A stretch of DNA of 64,000 bases from the NCBI RefSeq assembly GCF_001425755.1, contig NZ_LMDH01000001.1, positions 2,285,802 to 2,349,801 on the forward strand, in the 5' to 3' direction. Origin of the DNA: Aeromicrobium sp. Root344 (lineage in GTDB: Bacteria > Actinomycetota > Actinomycetes > Propionibacteriales > Nocardioidaceae). The notes below the pieces were generated by a model. The model was given only the letters and a program-made list of their open reading frames with translations. It made no database searches and had not been told where the DNA came from. This document shows positions 5,836 through 15,136 of the stretch, piece after piece; positions within the stretch are counted from its first letter, which is position 1; the number at the start of each line of letters is the position of its first letter. The translations under genes and the position numbers were made by a program.

Positions 5836-7661
5836 TCATCTCTGCAGCCGACCCCGTCACCGCACCCGCCGGAGGCGCCGCGATCGGTCAGGTCATCGGC
5901 CTGTCGATCGCCGCGGGCATCGTCACGGCCATCCTGCTGGTCATCGCCTGGGCGCACCGCACGCACCGCATCGAGTGGATCCAGCGCGCGGGCGAGCGGC
6001 TCGGGGCGCGCACCGGCGAGCCCGGCTGGGCCGCGATCCCGACGCTGTTCGTCGCGAGCTCGCTGATCGTCGCGCTGCTCGGGTTCATGTGGGACGTCAG
6101 CCTGCACGCCGGCCGTGGCCGCGACGCCGGCCCGTTGGCCAACCCCGCGCACTACCTGATCCTCTACGGGCTCTTCGCGCTGTTCGTGGCCGGCATGTCA
6201 GCGGTCATCTACCCGCGCGACGGCGAGAAGCCCGGCATCGCCTCGGTCCGCATCACCCGCAACTGGTACGCCCCGGTCAGCGGCATCTTCATCGCCGCGT
6301 GTGGCCTGTACGCCCTGATCGGCTTCCCCCTCGACGACGTCTGGCACCGGATGTTCGGCCAGGACGTCACGCTCTGGGGACCGACCCACCTGATGCTGAT
6401 CGGCGGCGCCGGGCTGTCCACCGCCGGCATCATCCTGCTGCACCGTGAGGCCGACTTCGCGCTGCGCCAGAACGGCAAGGAGATGCCGACCTGGATGCGG
6501 ACCGCGACGCTGTCGATCAGCTTCGGCGCCCTGCTGATCGGGCTCTCGGTGTTCCAGGCCGAGTTCGACTTCGGCATCGCGCAGTTCCGCATGGTGTTCG
6601 CGCCGCTCATGATCGTGGCCGCCGCTGGCGTGACTCTCGTCGCCGCCCGCCTCTACGTCGGCCCGGGCGCCGCGATCGTCGCCGCGGTCTTCTTCCTGCT
6701 GATGCGCGGCATCATCTCGTTCATCGTCACCGACTTCTTCGGCGAGGCGCACCACGTGTTCCCGCTCTACCTCGGCAGCGCGGTGCTGATCGAGCTGCTG
6801 GCGTTCACCCAGCTGCGCCACAAACCCTTGTGGTTCGGCGCGATCGGCGGCCTCCTGATCGGCACGATCGGCCTGGTCATCGAGAAGTTCTGGAACGACC
6901 GCGTCTTCCAGTTCCCGTGGACCCAGGACATGTGGCTGGAGGGCCTGCTCATGGCCGTACCCGTCGCGATCGCGTCGGGCCTCTGCGGTGCACTGTTCGC
7001 ACTCGGCCTGCAGGGCCGGCTCCCGGCAGCGAAGATCAGCCGGGCGATCATCACGGTCTCGGTGCTCGTCATCGCGGCAGCCGTCGCCAACGGCCTGCAC
7101 GCGACGGTGCCCAAGAACGCCTCGGCGAGCTTCGCGCTGACCCAGGTCGGCACCACCGAGCACCCCGAGGTCACCGCCAAGATCACGGTCAAGCCCGCCG
7201 ACCTCATCGACGACCACCCGACGTGGGTCCAGATCACGGCGTGGCAGGGCGGTGGCGCCGGCGTCGTGACGGATCGCCTGCGGCGTACGGGCGACAACAC
7301 GTGGGAGTCGACCAAGCCCGTGCCGGTCGGCGGCAACTGGAAGACCCTGCTGCGCGTCCAGGACGGACGTACGCTCGCCGCCGTGCCGATCTTCATGCCG
7401 GCCGATGCGCCGCTGAGGGTCAAGGAGGTTCCCGCCTCTGCCGAGTTCACCCGCAAGTTCGTGCCGGAGATCGACATCCTCCAGCGCGAGCGCAAGGGTG
7501 ACACGTCGCCCTGGCTGTGGGGTGCGGCCAACATGGTCGTGCTGCTGTGCAGCCTCGCGATCATCATCGGCATCTCGGTGTCCGTCGCCCGCGTGGCGCG
7601 CCGCATCGAGGAGCACGAGGCCGACTCGTCGGGAGACCGTACGCCTACCCTGACGTCATGA
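5832..7661 (+). CDS. Polytopic membrane protein with conserved His/Asp sites and an extracytoplasmic C-terminal domain, function unknown
   Basis: Protein of 609 residues with about ten predicted membrane helices in residues 15-420, an extracytoplasmic beta-rich domain (about 425-560) and a final helix near the C-terminus (WGAANMVVLLCSLAIIIGIS). In or next to helices there are spaced ligands: D88/H92 (MWDVSLHAG), H107 (PAHYL), D168/H172 (LDDVWHRMFG) and H186 (LWGPTHLM), suggesting a metal or haem site. The outer domain (VPVGGNWKTLLRVQDG) resembles YtkA/FixH-like copper-associated domains by eye only. It leads a four-gene operon that includes a cupredoxin-like lipoprotein. It has a leaderless start at 5832 and overlaps the next gene by ATGA. 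No named family is recognised. Confidence 0.75.
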   Translation: MFISAADPVTAPAGGAAIGQVIGLSIAAGIVTAILLVIAWAHRTHRIEWIQRAGERLGARTGEPGWAAIPTLFVASSLIVALLGFMWDVSLHAGRGRDAGPLANPAHYLILYGLFALFVAGMSAVIYPRDGEKPGIASVRITRNWYAPVSGIFIAACGLYALIGFPLDDVWHRMFGQDVTLWGPTHLMLIGGAGLSTAGIILLHREADFALRQNGKEMPTWMRTATLSISFGALLIGLSVFQAEFDFGIAQFRMVFAPLMIVAAAGVTLVAARLYVGPGAAIVAAVFFLLMRGIISFIVTDFFGEAHHVFPLYLGSAVLIELLAFTQLRHKPLWFGAIGGLLIGTIGLVIEKFWNDRVFQFPWTQDMWLEGLLMAVPVAIASGLCGALFALGLQGRLPAAKISRAIITVSVLVIAAAVANGLHATVPKNASASFALTQVGTTEHPEVTAKITVKPADLIDDHPTWVQITAWQGGGAGVVTDRLRRTGDNTWESTKPVPVGGNWKTLLRVQDGRTLAAVPIFMPADAPLRVKEVPASAEFTRKFVPEIDILQRERKGDTSPWLWGAANMVVLLCSLAIIIGISVSVARVARRIEEHEADSSGDRTPTLTS

Positions 7662-7846
7662 CGCCGGGCGGAGACCAGATCCTTGCGCACCACGCTGCCC
7701 TGCTGGCGATCCCGGCCATCGTCCCGGCCCTCGTGGTCGTGGGCGTGATCCTCTACATCGCCCGCAAGGACCGGCGTGACGAGCGCGAGGAGCGCGAGAT
7801 CATCGAGCGGGCCTTCGAGCCCGACGACGACAAGGAGAACCCGTGA
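7658..7846 (+). CDS. Small single-helix membrane protein in the cupredoxin operon
   Basis: Protein of 62 residues, translated from the ATG at 7658, which overlaps the stop of the upstream gene (ATGA). Residues about 17-35 form one hydrophobic helix (AIPAIVPALVVVGVILYIA), followed by a very charged cytoplasmic tail (RKDRRDEREEREIIERA and an acidic end). This layout suits a small subunit or assembly partner of a membrane complex. No family recognised. Its end overlaps the lipoprotein gene by 4 bp (GTGA). A longer in-frame ORF beginning at 7517 lies inside the upstream gene and is not used. Confidence 0.7.
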   Translation: MTPGGDQILAHHAALLAIPAIVPALVVVGVILYIARKDRRDEREEREIIERAFEPDDDKENP

Positions 7847-8205
7847 GGATCGCTGCAGCGCTGCTGGCCTGTGCCCTCGTCCTGACCGGCTGCGGCGGCA
7901 GCTCCGACGGCTCCGACGGCGGCACGAGCGCCAAGGATGCCGTGACCGTCGACATCGTCATCAAGGACGGCAAGGTCACGCCTCAGGGCAAGCGGGTCAA
8001 GGTCGAGGCCGGCCGGTCCGTGACGCTGCACATCACCTCGGACGCTGACGAGGAGATCCACGTGCACTCCGACCCCGAGCACGAGTACGAGGTCAAGCCC
8101 GGTGACGATGTCACCGAGTCGTTCACGCTCAAGACCCCCGGCCAGGTCGCGGTCGAGGCGCACCACCTCGACGTCACGATCGTGCAGCTCGTCGTCGAGC
8201 CGTGA
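7843..8205 (+). CDS. Cupredoxin-like secreted lipoprotein
   Basis: Protein of 120 residues with a lipoprotein signal peptide: LVLTGC gives lipidated Cys17, followed by a Gly/Ser linker. The rest is a small beta-sandwich of cupredoxin type (VTVDIVIKDGKVTP ... GRSVTLHITSDADEEIH). Histidines cluster at H73, H75, H80, H107 and H108 (EIHVHSDPEH and VEAHHLD). No cysteine remains in the mature domain beyond the lipid anchor and no axial Met is visible, so a classic type-1 copper site is unlikely. A His-only copper (or other metal) site is more plausible. GTG start overlapping the previous stop. Probably periplasm-facing partner of the flanking membrane proteins. Confidence 0.78.
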   Translation: MRIAAALLACALVLTGCGGSSDGSDGGTSAKDAVTVDIVIKDGKVTPQGKRVKVEAGRSVTLHITSDADEEIHVHSDPEHEYEVKPGDDVTESFTLKTPGQVAVEAHHLDVTIVQLVVEP

Positions 8206-9449
8206 TCGCCACCGGGCTCCAGGCCCATGGTCTCGGTGGGTCGACCGACCTGCCGATCCCGTTCCTGTACGCGATGGTCGGCGCCTCGTGGGCGCTGACG
8301 ATCTCGTTCGCTGTGCTGGCGCTGGCGTGGAAGGAGCCGCAGTTCGCGGCCGAGCCCGACCCCGGTGATCTGCCGCCGCGGCGCCCGTGGCTCGCCGTGG
8401 TCGGCCTGCTGCTCACGGCGTGGTTGCTGGTCGCGCTCTACGCCGGCCCGTCCACCGCCGGCAACGGTGGCCTCGGCGGCTTCTACATCTTCGTCTGGGT
8501 CGGTCTGGTGCCGCTCGCCTTGGTCGCCGGCCACGTGTGGCGCGACCTCTCGCCGTGGCGCACGATCCAGTCGTTGCTGGGCCCGGGCCGGTGGACGTAC
8601 CCGAAGCGGCTCGGCTACTGGCCGGCCGTCGCGGGGTTGTTCGCGTTCGTCTGGCTCGAGCTGGCCTCGCCCGACCCGGGCTCGATCCACGCCGTACGCG
8701 TGTGGGTCGCGGTCTACGTCGTGGTCACGATCGCCGGCGGCATCGCGTTCGGACCGCGCTGGTACGACCGCGCGGACCCCTTCGACGTCTACAGCGCGAT
8801 CGTCGCGAAGCTCTCGCCGTTCGTCCGTGACGGCCGCTGGCGCCTGCACAACCCGCTCCGCTCCCTGCCCGGCGTGCCGGTCGACGCCGGCCTCGTCGCG
8901 GTGCTGGCGACGCTGCTGGGCTCCACGGCGTACGACAGCTTCTCGGCCTCCTCGTTCTGGCAGGGCAAGACCTTGTCGACGTGGCAGCACTCCCTGACCC
9001 TGCTGGGCTTCTGCACGGTCGTCGCCGTGCTGTTCGTCGCGGCGGCTCGAGCGACAGGCGGGGTCAGCGCGGGGGAGCGCCGGCTGCTGCCGGGCCGGCT
9101 CGCGCACTCGCTGGTCCCGATCGTGGTGGGCTACATCTTCGCCCACTACCTGACGTACCTCGTCGAGAAGGGGCAGGCGGTGTTCCTCGCCCTGCTCGAC
9201 CCGCTGGGCCGCGGCTGGCACCCGCTGGGTGATCACGACACGGCGTACGTGCTGTCGCAGCACACCTCGACCCTCGCAGCCCTCAAGGTCACGTTCGTGG
9301 TTGCCGGCCACGTGCTCGCTGTGGTCGCGGCGCACGACAAAGCGCTGGCGCTGCTGCCCAAGGGCCACCGGCTGAGCGGGCAGGTCGCGATGCTGCTGCT
9401 GATGGTGGCCTACACGTTCACCGGGCTGTTCCTGCTGTTCTCTGTCTGA
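8202..9449 (+). CDS. Polytopic membrane protein, last gene of the cupredoxin operon, function unknown
   Basis: Protein of 415 residues with roughly ten membrane helices. The N-terminal block AHGLGGSTDLPIPFLYAMVG is distinctive; I recall it from uncharacterised actinobacterial membrane proteins. Later segments include FVWVGLVPLALVAGHVWRDL and PIVVGYIFAHYLTYLVEKGQ. The latter places His and Tyr inside a helix, next to a loop with GDHDTAYVLSQHTS. The GTG start at 8202 overlaps the lipoprotein stop (GTGA), so all four genes of this operon are translationally coupled and likely make one complex. No transporter or enzyme family is recognised. Confidence 0.72.
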   Translation: MIATGLQAHGLGGSTDLPIPFLYAMVGASWALTISFAVLALAWKEPQFAAEPDPGDLPPRRPWLAVVGLLLTAWLLVALYAGPSTAGNGGLGGFYIFVWVGLVPLALVAGHVWRDLSPWRTIQSLLGPGRWTYPKRLGYWPAVAGLFAFVWLELASPDPGSIHAVRVWVAVYVVVTIAGGIAFGPRWYDRADPFDVYSAIVAKLSPFVRDGRWRLHNPLRSLPGVPVDAGLVAVLATLLGSTAYDSFSASSFWQGKTLSTWQHSLTLLGFCTVVAVLFVAAARATGGVSAGERRLLPGRLAHSLVPIVVGYIFAHYLTYLVEKGQAVFLALLDPLGRGWHPLGDHDTAYVLSQHTSTLAALKVTFVVAGHVLAVVAAHDKALALLPKGHRLSGQVAMLLLMVAYTFTGLFLLFSV

Positions 9450-9471
9450 CCCCGTGGGTAGCGTCGCGCGC

Positions 9472-10044
9472 ATGGCGACGATCTACTACACCGCAACGAC
9501 CCTGGACGGGTTCCTCGCGACCCCCGACAACTCCCTCGACTGGCTCTTCGCGGTGCCCGGTGCTGACGACGCCGAGTCGGGCATCGATGACCACTTCCTG
9601 CCTCGCATCGGGGCACTCGCGATGGGCTCCACGACGTACGAGTGGGTGCTCGAGCACGAGCAGATGCTGGACCACCCCGAGAAGTGGCGGGAGTGGTACG
9701 CCGAGCGTCCCACGTGGATCTTCACGCACCGCGACCTGCCACTGATCCCGGGTGCGGACCTGCGGCTGACCCACGACGACGTCCGCAGCGTCCACGCCGA
9801 GATGACGGCAGCCGCGGGCGAGCGCGACGTGTGGCTGATGGGCGGCGGTGACCTCGTGGGCCAGTTCGACGATGCCGGGCTGCTCGACCGCGTCACGGTC
9901 ACGATCGCACCGGTGACGCTCGGTGCCGGAGCGCCGCTGTTGCCTCGCGACATCCGTTCGGACCGGCTGACCCTCAACTCGGTGTCGCAGGTCGGCCAGT
10001 TCGCCGAGCTCTCCTACGACGTCCGACCCAATCCGTCCACCTGA
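9472..10044 (+). CDS. Dihydrofolate reductase family protein (RibD C-terminal fold)
   Basis: Protein of 190 residues of the DHFR/RibD-C superfamily, which binds NADPH. The true substrate of this branch is unknown. MATIYYTATTLDGFLATPDN is the typical beta1/loop start, IGALAMGSTTYEWV the nucleotide-binding region, and DVWLMGGGDLVGQF the conserved GGG loop that contacts the cofactor. ATG 9472 is chosen because TAGCGT (9459-9464) lies 7 nt upstream. The frame opens slightly earlier at 9454 but that part carries no homology. It stands alone between the membrane operon and groEL. Confidence 0.88.
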   Translation: MATIYYTATTLDGFLATPDNSLDWLFAVPGADDAESGIDDHFLPRIGALAMGSTTYEWVLEHEQMLDHPEKWREWYAERPTWIFTHRDLPLIPGADLRLTHDDVRSVHAEMTAAAGERDVWLMGGGDLVGQFDDAGLLDRVTVTIAPVTLGAGAPLLPRDIRSDRLTLNSVSQVGQFAELSYDVRPNPST

Positions 10045-10085
10045 TTGCGCGGCGTTGATTAGCACTCGTATGATGAGAGTGCTAA
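10045..10085 (+). promoter_or_regulatory. groEL promoter overlapped by a perfect CIRCE (HrcA) operator
   Basis: TTGCGC (10045-10050), an 18-bp spacer and TATGAT (10069-10074) form the promoter. The CIRCE operator TTAGCACTC-N9-GAGTGCTAA (10059-10085) matches the consensus on both 9-bp arms exactly. It covers the -10 and the expected start site, so HrcA would repress groEL until heat shock. The leader to the groEL start is about 120 nt. Confidence 0.93.
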
Positions 10086-10102
10086 CCGGATCAGACCGAT
10101 GA

Positions 10103-11836
<1,734 letters not shown>

Positions 11837-11898
11837 TCACCTAGCTAGGTCACGTCGCCTCGCGACGTGCCCCAGGTGAAAGAACGTCCAAGACAAGA

Positions 11899-11933
11899 CG
11901 AAGGCCCTCACCGCTCTGCGGTGGGGGCCTTCG
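11899..11933. terminator. Bidirectional terminator between groEL and helR
   Basis: CGAAGGCCCTCACCGC (11899-11914) pairs with GCGGTGGGGGCCTTCG (11918-11933), a 16-bp stem with one mismatch and a 3-nt loop. It lies between convergent genes. The 5' flank AAGACAAGA supplies a weak A/T side for the minus direction. Function in both directions is inferred. Confidence 0.75.
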
Positions 11934-11940
11934 TCATGCC

Positions 11941-14085
11941 TCAGGTCAGGACCACGAGCTCCTGGGTCGCGCGGGTCATCGCGACGTAGCGGTCGACCGC
12001 GCCCTCGACGCCGTCGCCGAACGTCTGGGGATCGAGCAGGACGACCAGGTCGAACTCGAGTCCCTTCGACAGCTCGGGGGACAGTGAGCGTACGCGTCGA
12101 CGCTCCTCGACCTCGTCGGTGCTGATGACGCAGGCGATGCCTTCGGCGTTCGCCGCGAGCCAGGCGTCGAGGACCCGGTCCAGCTCGGAGAGGGCGCCGT
12201 GCGTGACGGGGATGCCGCTGCGGCGGATCGACGTCGGCACGTTGGCGTCGGGCAGGGCCGCCCGGATGACCGGCTCGGCCTCGGCCATGACCTCCTCCGG
12301 CGTGCGGTAGTTGATGCTCAGCGCCTGCACCGTGACCTGGTCGAGTCCGGCCCGCGCGAGGCGTTCCGGCCAGGTCTCGGCAAACCCGTGGCGCGCCTGC
12401 GCGCGATCACCCACGACGGTGAAGCTGCGCGACGGGCAGCGCAGCAGCAGCATCTGCCACTCCGCGTCGGTCAGCTCCTGGGCCTCGTCGACCACGACGT
12501 GCGCGAACGGGCCGGTGAGCTCGTCGGGCTCCGGGGTCGGCAGGGCCGAGGTGTCGACCAGCGTCTCCTGCAGGTCCTCGTGGCGCAGCATCGTGACGAG
12601 CCCCTCGCCGTACTCGTCACCGTCGGCTGACGAGGCGATCAGGTCGTCGATGACCCGGCCCATCTGCTCACGCTCAGCGGCGACGGCTGCCACCCGTCGA
12701 CGCTTGTGACGGGACGCCTCGACGTCGCCCAGCCGTTGGCGTGCCGCGTCGAGCAAGGGCAGGTCGGAGACGGTCCACGCCTGAGGATCCGCGCGCTGCA
12801 GCAGCGTGACCTCGTCGGGACTGAGCCACGGGGCGCACATACGCAGGTATGCCGGCACGGACCAGAGGTCGCCGACCAGGTCTGCGGCGTCGACCAAGGG
12901 CCAGGCGCGGCCGAACGCGTCAGCCAGCTCCTCGTTCTGGGTCAGTGACCTGCGCAGCAGCTCCGGCGAGACGTCGCCGTCGTCATCGTGCTTGTCGATC
13001 AGGATCGTCAGCAGCTCCTCCCAGACCTGGTCGCGCGCCTCGTTGTGCGGCGTGCCGGGCTCGGCCGCGCCGAACGCCTCTGCCCAGTCGGCGGTGCTGA
13101 GCCAGATCTCCGACCAGTCGGTCTCGACGGTCATCGGCTTGGTGGGTGGCTCCTCGTAGAGCCGGACCGCCGGCTCGATGGCGCGCACCATGTCGGCCGT
13201 CGACTTCAGGCGAACCACCTCGGGATCGGCCTCGGGGCGAGCCCCGGCGCCGTCCGGCACGAGGTCACGCAGGGTGCACGTCTGCACGCCCTCCTCGCCG
13301 AGGCTCGGCAGGACGTCGGCGACGTAGCTGAGGTAGGGCTGGTGCGGGCCGACGAACAGCACGTCGCCGCGGCGATGTCCCAGACGAGGGTCGGCATAGA
13401 GCAGGTACGCCGCGCGGTGCAGGGCGACGACGGTCTTGCCGGTGCCGGGCCCGCCGTCGACGACCAGGGTCCCGCGGGACCCGGCCCGGATGATCGCGTC
13501 CTGGTCCGCCTGGATCGTGCCGAGCACGTCGCGCATACGCGGTGAGCGGCTGCCGGCGAGGCTGGCGATGAACGCGGACTGGTCGTCGAGTGCCGCATGA
13601 CCCTCCAGGCCGTCGGCGGTGAACACCTCGTCCCAGTAGTCGGTGATCCGGCCACGCGTCCAGCGGAACCTACGCCGGCTCGCCAGCCCCATCGGGTTGG
13701 CGTGGGTCGCGCCGAAGAACGGCTCGGCGGCGGGGGAGCGCCAGTCCAGCAGCAGGCGACGGCCGTCGTTGTCGGTGAGGCCGAGCCGGCCGACGTACGC
13801 CGGCTCGCCGTCGGCGCCGACGATGCGGCCGAGGCACAGGTCGAGGCCGAACCGTCGCAGGGTGCGCAGCCGGGCGGTGAGCCGGTGCACCTCCATGTCG
13901 CGGTCGAGGGCCTCCTGCCCGATGCCGCCGGGCGCCTTGCGCTCGGCATCGAGTCGTGCGGACAGCTCGGCGATCGACTGCTCGAGGGTGTCCTCGATCG
14001 CCGCGAAGTGCCGCTCGTCGGCGGCGATCAGTGCTGGATCTGCCTTGGTCGGGTGGTCGGTCAGGTTGAAGGCGCTTGCACGCAA
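11941..14085 (-). CDS. helR: HelR/HelD-type RNA polymerase recycling motor ATPase
   Basis: UvrD-like ATPase of 714 residues that displaces stalled RNA polymerase. HelR-branch members also protect it from rifamycins. The N-terminal coiled-coil arm (about residues 20-80) precedes the conserved block LDWRSPAAEPFF, Walker A GGPGTGKT (211-218), FVGPHQPYLSYVADVLPSLG, and the Walker B-like VVVDEAQELTDAEW. SINYRTPEEV and a C-terminal Arg-finger region (VAMTRATQELV) follow. Start: TTG at 14085 with SD CAGGGGAG 8 nt upstream. The longer frame to 14157 would begin inside the upstream palindrome. That palindrome matches what I recall of the rifamycin-associated element. Convergent with groEL. Confidence 0.88.
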   Translation of the reverse strand: MRASAFNLTDHPTKADPALIAADERHFAAIEDTLEQSIAELSARLDAERKAPGGIGQEALDRDMEVHRLTARLRTLRRFGLDLCLGRIVGADGEPAYVGRLGLTDNDGRRLLLDWRSPAAEPFFGATHANPMGLASRRRFRWTRGRITDYWDEVFTADGLEGHAALDDQSAFIASLAGSRSPRMRDVLGTIQADQDAIIRAGSRGTLVVDGGPGTGKTVVALHRAAYLLYADPRLGHRRGDVLFVGPHQPYLSYVADVLPSLGEEGVQTCTLRDLVPDGAGARPEADPEVVRLKSTADMVRAIEPAVRLYEEPPTKPMTVETDWSEIWLSTADWAEAFGAAEPGTPHNEARDQVWEELLTILIDKHDDDGDVSPELLRRSLTQNEELADAFGRAWPLVDAADLVGDLWSVPAYLRMCAPWLSPDEVTLLQRADPQAWTVSDLPLLDAARQRLGDVEASRHKRRRVAAVAAEREQMGRVIDDLIASSADGDEYGEGLVTMLRHEDLQETLVDTSALPTPEPDELTGPFAHVVVDEAQELTDAEWQMLLLRCPSRSFTVVGDRAQARHGFAETWPERLARAGLDQVTVQALSINYRTPEEVMAEAEPVIRAALPDANVPTSIRRSGIPVTHGALSELDRVLDAWLAANAEGIACVISTDEVEERRRVRSLSPELSKGLEFDLVVLLDPQTFGDGVEGAVDRYVAMTRATQELVVLT

Positions 14086-14143
14086 GATGGTGGCTCCCCT
14101 GTCGGTCGGTGTGGCTCCGGCCGGCCATTCTGGAGCACCACGG

Positions 14144-14162
14144 GGGTCTTGCGGCAAGCCCC
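14144..14162 (-). promoter_or_regulatory. Rifamycin-associated-element-like 19-bp palindrome upstream of helR
   Basis: On the minus strand the site reads GGGGCTTGCCGCAAGACCC, a 19-bp inverted repeat with eight of nine pairs matching around a central base. It lies 58 bp upstream of the helR start. From memory, the rifamycin-associated element (RAE) is a 19-bp inverted repeat with a GGGGCTTG...CAAGCCCC core that controls rifamycin-resistance genes including helR. The core TTGCCG may double as a -35. A TATAGC (14175-14170) lies just upstream. The match is by eye. Confidence 0.72.
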
Positions 14163-14185
14163 CTGGTCCGCTATAGATTGGTAGT

Positions 14186-14210
14186 AGAGGGGCGGTCCGC
14201 CCCTCTTTTT
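14186..14210 (+). terminator. GC-rich hairpin with T-run between kynA and helR
   Basis: GAGGGGCG (14187-14194) pairs with CGCCCCTC (14198-14205) through a 3-nt loop and is followed by five T (14206-14210) on the plus strand. Both neighbouring genes run on the minus strand, so the T-run faces the wrong way for kynA. Either it stops antisense transcription from helR, or the hairpin alone ends kynA. Direction is uncertain. Confidence 0.55.
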
Positions 14211-14229
14211 GCTGCCCTCGATCAGGCGC

Positions 14230-15084
14230 TCAGGGAGCGCCGATGTGCGTTCGCACATCCAGCAGCTCAGGGAAGAACGTGAGCTCGAGGGCCTTCTGCA
14301 GGAACGTCACGCCGGACGAGCCGCCGGTGCCGCGCTTGAACCCGATGATGCGCTCGACGGTCTTGAGGTGCCGGAACCGCCACAGCTGGAAGCTGCCCTC
14401 GACGTCGACGAGCTCCTCACACATCTCGTACGCCGCCCAGTACGCGTCCGGGTCGGCGTAGATGCGGCGCAGCACCTCGATCACGCCTGGATCGGCGACG
14501 TACGGCTGCGTGACGTCACGCTCGAGCACCGCGGTCGGCACCGCATGGCCCTGACGGGCGAGGAACCGCAGGAACTCGTCGTAGAGGCTCGGCGCCTCGA
14601 GGTCGGCCCGCAGCGCTGAACGCAGCGCCTCGTCGTGCTCGAAGACCTTGATCATCTGCGGATTCTTGTTGCCGAGCAGGAACTCGACGGTGCGGTACTG
14701 CGGCGACTGGAAGCCCGACGCCTTGCCGAGCGAGTCGCGGAACTGCGCGTACTCGATCGGCGTCAGGGTCTCCAGCACGGCCCACTGCTCGAACATCTGC
14801 CGCTGGATCGCCTTGACCCGCGCGAGGCGCTTGAGCGCGGGCGGCAGGTCGTCGGCGGCGATCAGGGCGATCGCGGACCGCAGCTCGTGGGTCAGCTGCT
14901 TGAGCCACAGCTCGGTGACCTGGTGCTGGATGATGAACAACATCTCGTCGTGATGGTCCGACACGGGGTGCTGCGCCGACAGCAGCGTCGGCAGCCGGAG
15001 ATAGCTCGCGTACGTCATCTCGCCGCGCAGGTCGGTCGCGACCCCGTCCTCGATCGGCCTGAAGGACTCGTTGCTGTCACTCAT
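14230..15084 (-). CDS. kynA: Tryptophan 2,3-dioxygenase
   Basis: Haem enzyme (284 residues) that opens the indole ring of L-tryptophan to N-formylkynurenine, first step of tryptophan breakdown. Diagnostic segments: [38 protein letters not shown] (substrate pocket), [18 protein letters not shown], and [19 protein letters not shown], which carries the haem-ligating His. The length is typical of bacterial TDO. The start at 15084 is supported by TACCGT (minus strand, 15096-15091) placed 6 nt upstream, i.e. a leaderless start. No kynurenine formamidase or kynureninase gene is next to it, so the rest of the pathway must lie elsewhere or be lacking. Confidence 0.95.
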   Translation of the reverse strand: MSDSNESFRPIEDGVATDLRGEMTYASYLRLPTLLSAQHPVSDHHDEMLFIIQHQVTELWLKQLTHELRSAIALIAADDLPPALKRLARVKAIQRQMFEQWAVLETLTPIEYAQFRDSLGKASGFQSPQYRTVEFLLGNKNPQMIKVFEHDEALRSALRADLEAPSLYDEFLRFLARQGHAVPTAVLERDVTQPYVADPGVIEVLRRIYADPDAYWAAYEMCEELVDVEGSFQLWRFRHLKTVERIIGFKRGTGGSSGVTFLQKALELTFFPELLDVRTHIGAP

Positions 15085-15136
15085 ACGTGCACGGTATGCC
15101 GTCGGTGGCTCGGTCCGGCGTGACAGGGTGGTGCTC

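Noticed and set aside
6198-7616. 472-codon minus-strand ORF opposite the large membrane protein
   Set aside because: Composition typical of antisense frames (Asp/Arg/Gln runs), no domain; the plus frame has coherent helices.
14086-14157. Upstream TTG start for helR
   Set aside because: Would begin within the 19-bp palindrome and lacks a ribosome site; the TTG at 14085 has a strong Shine-Dalgarno.
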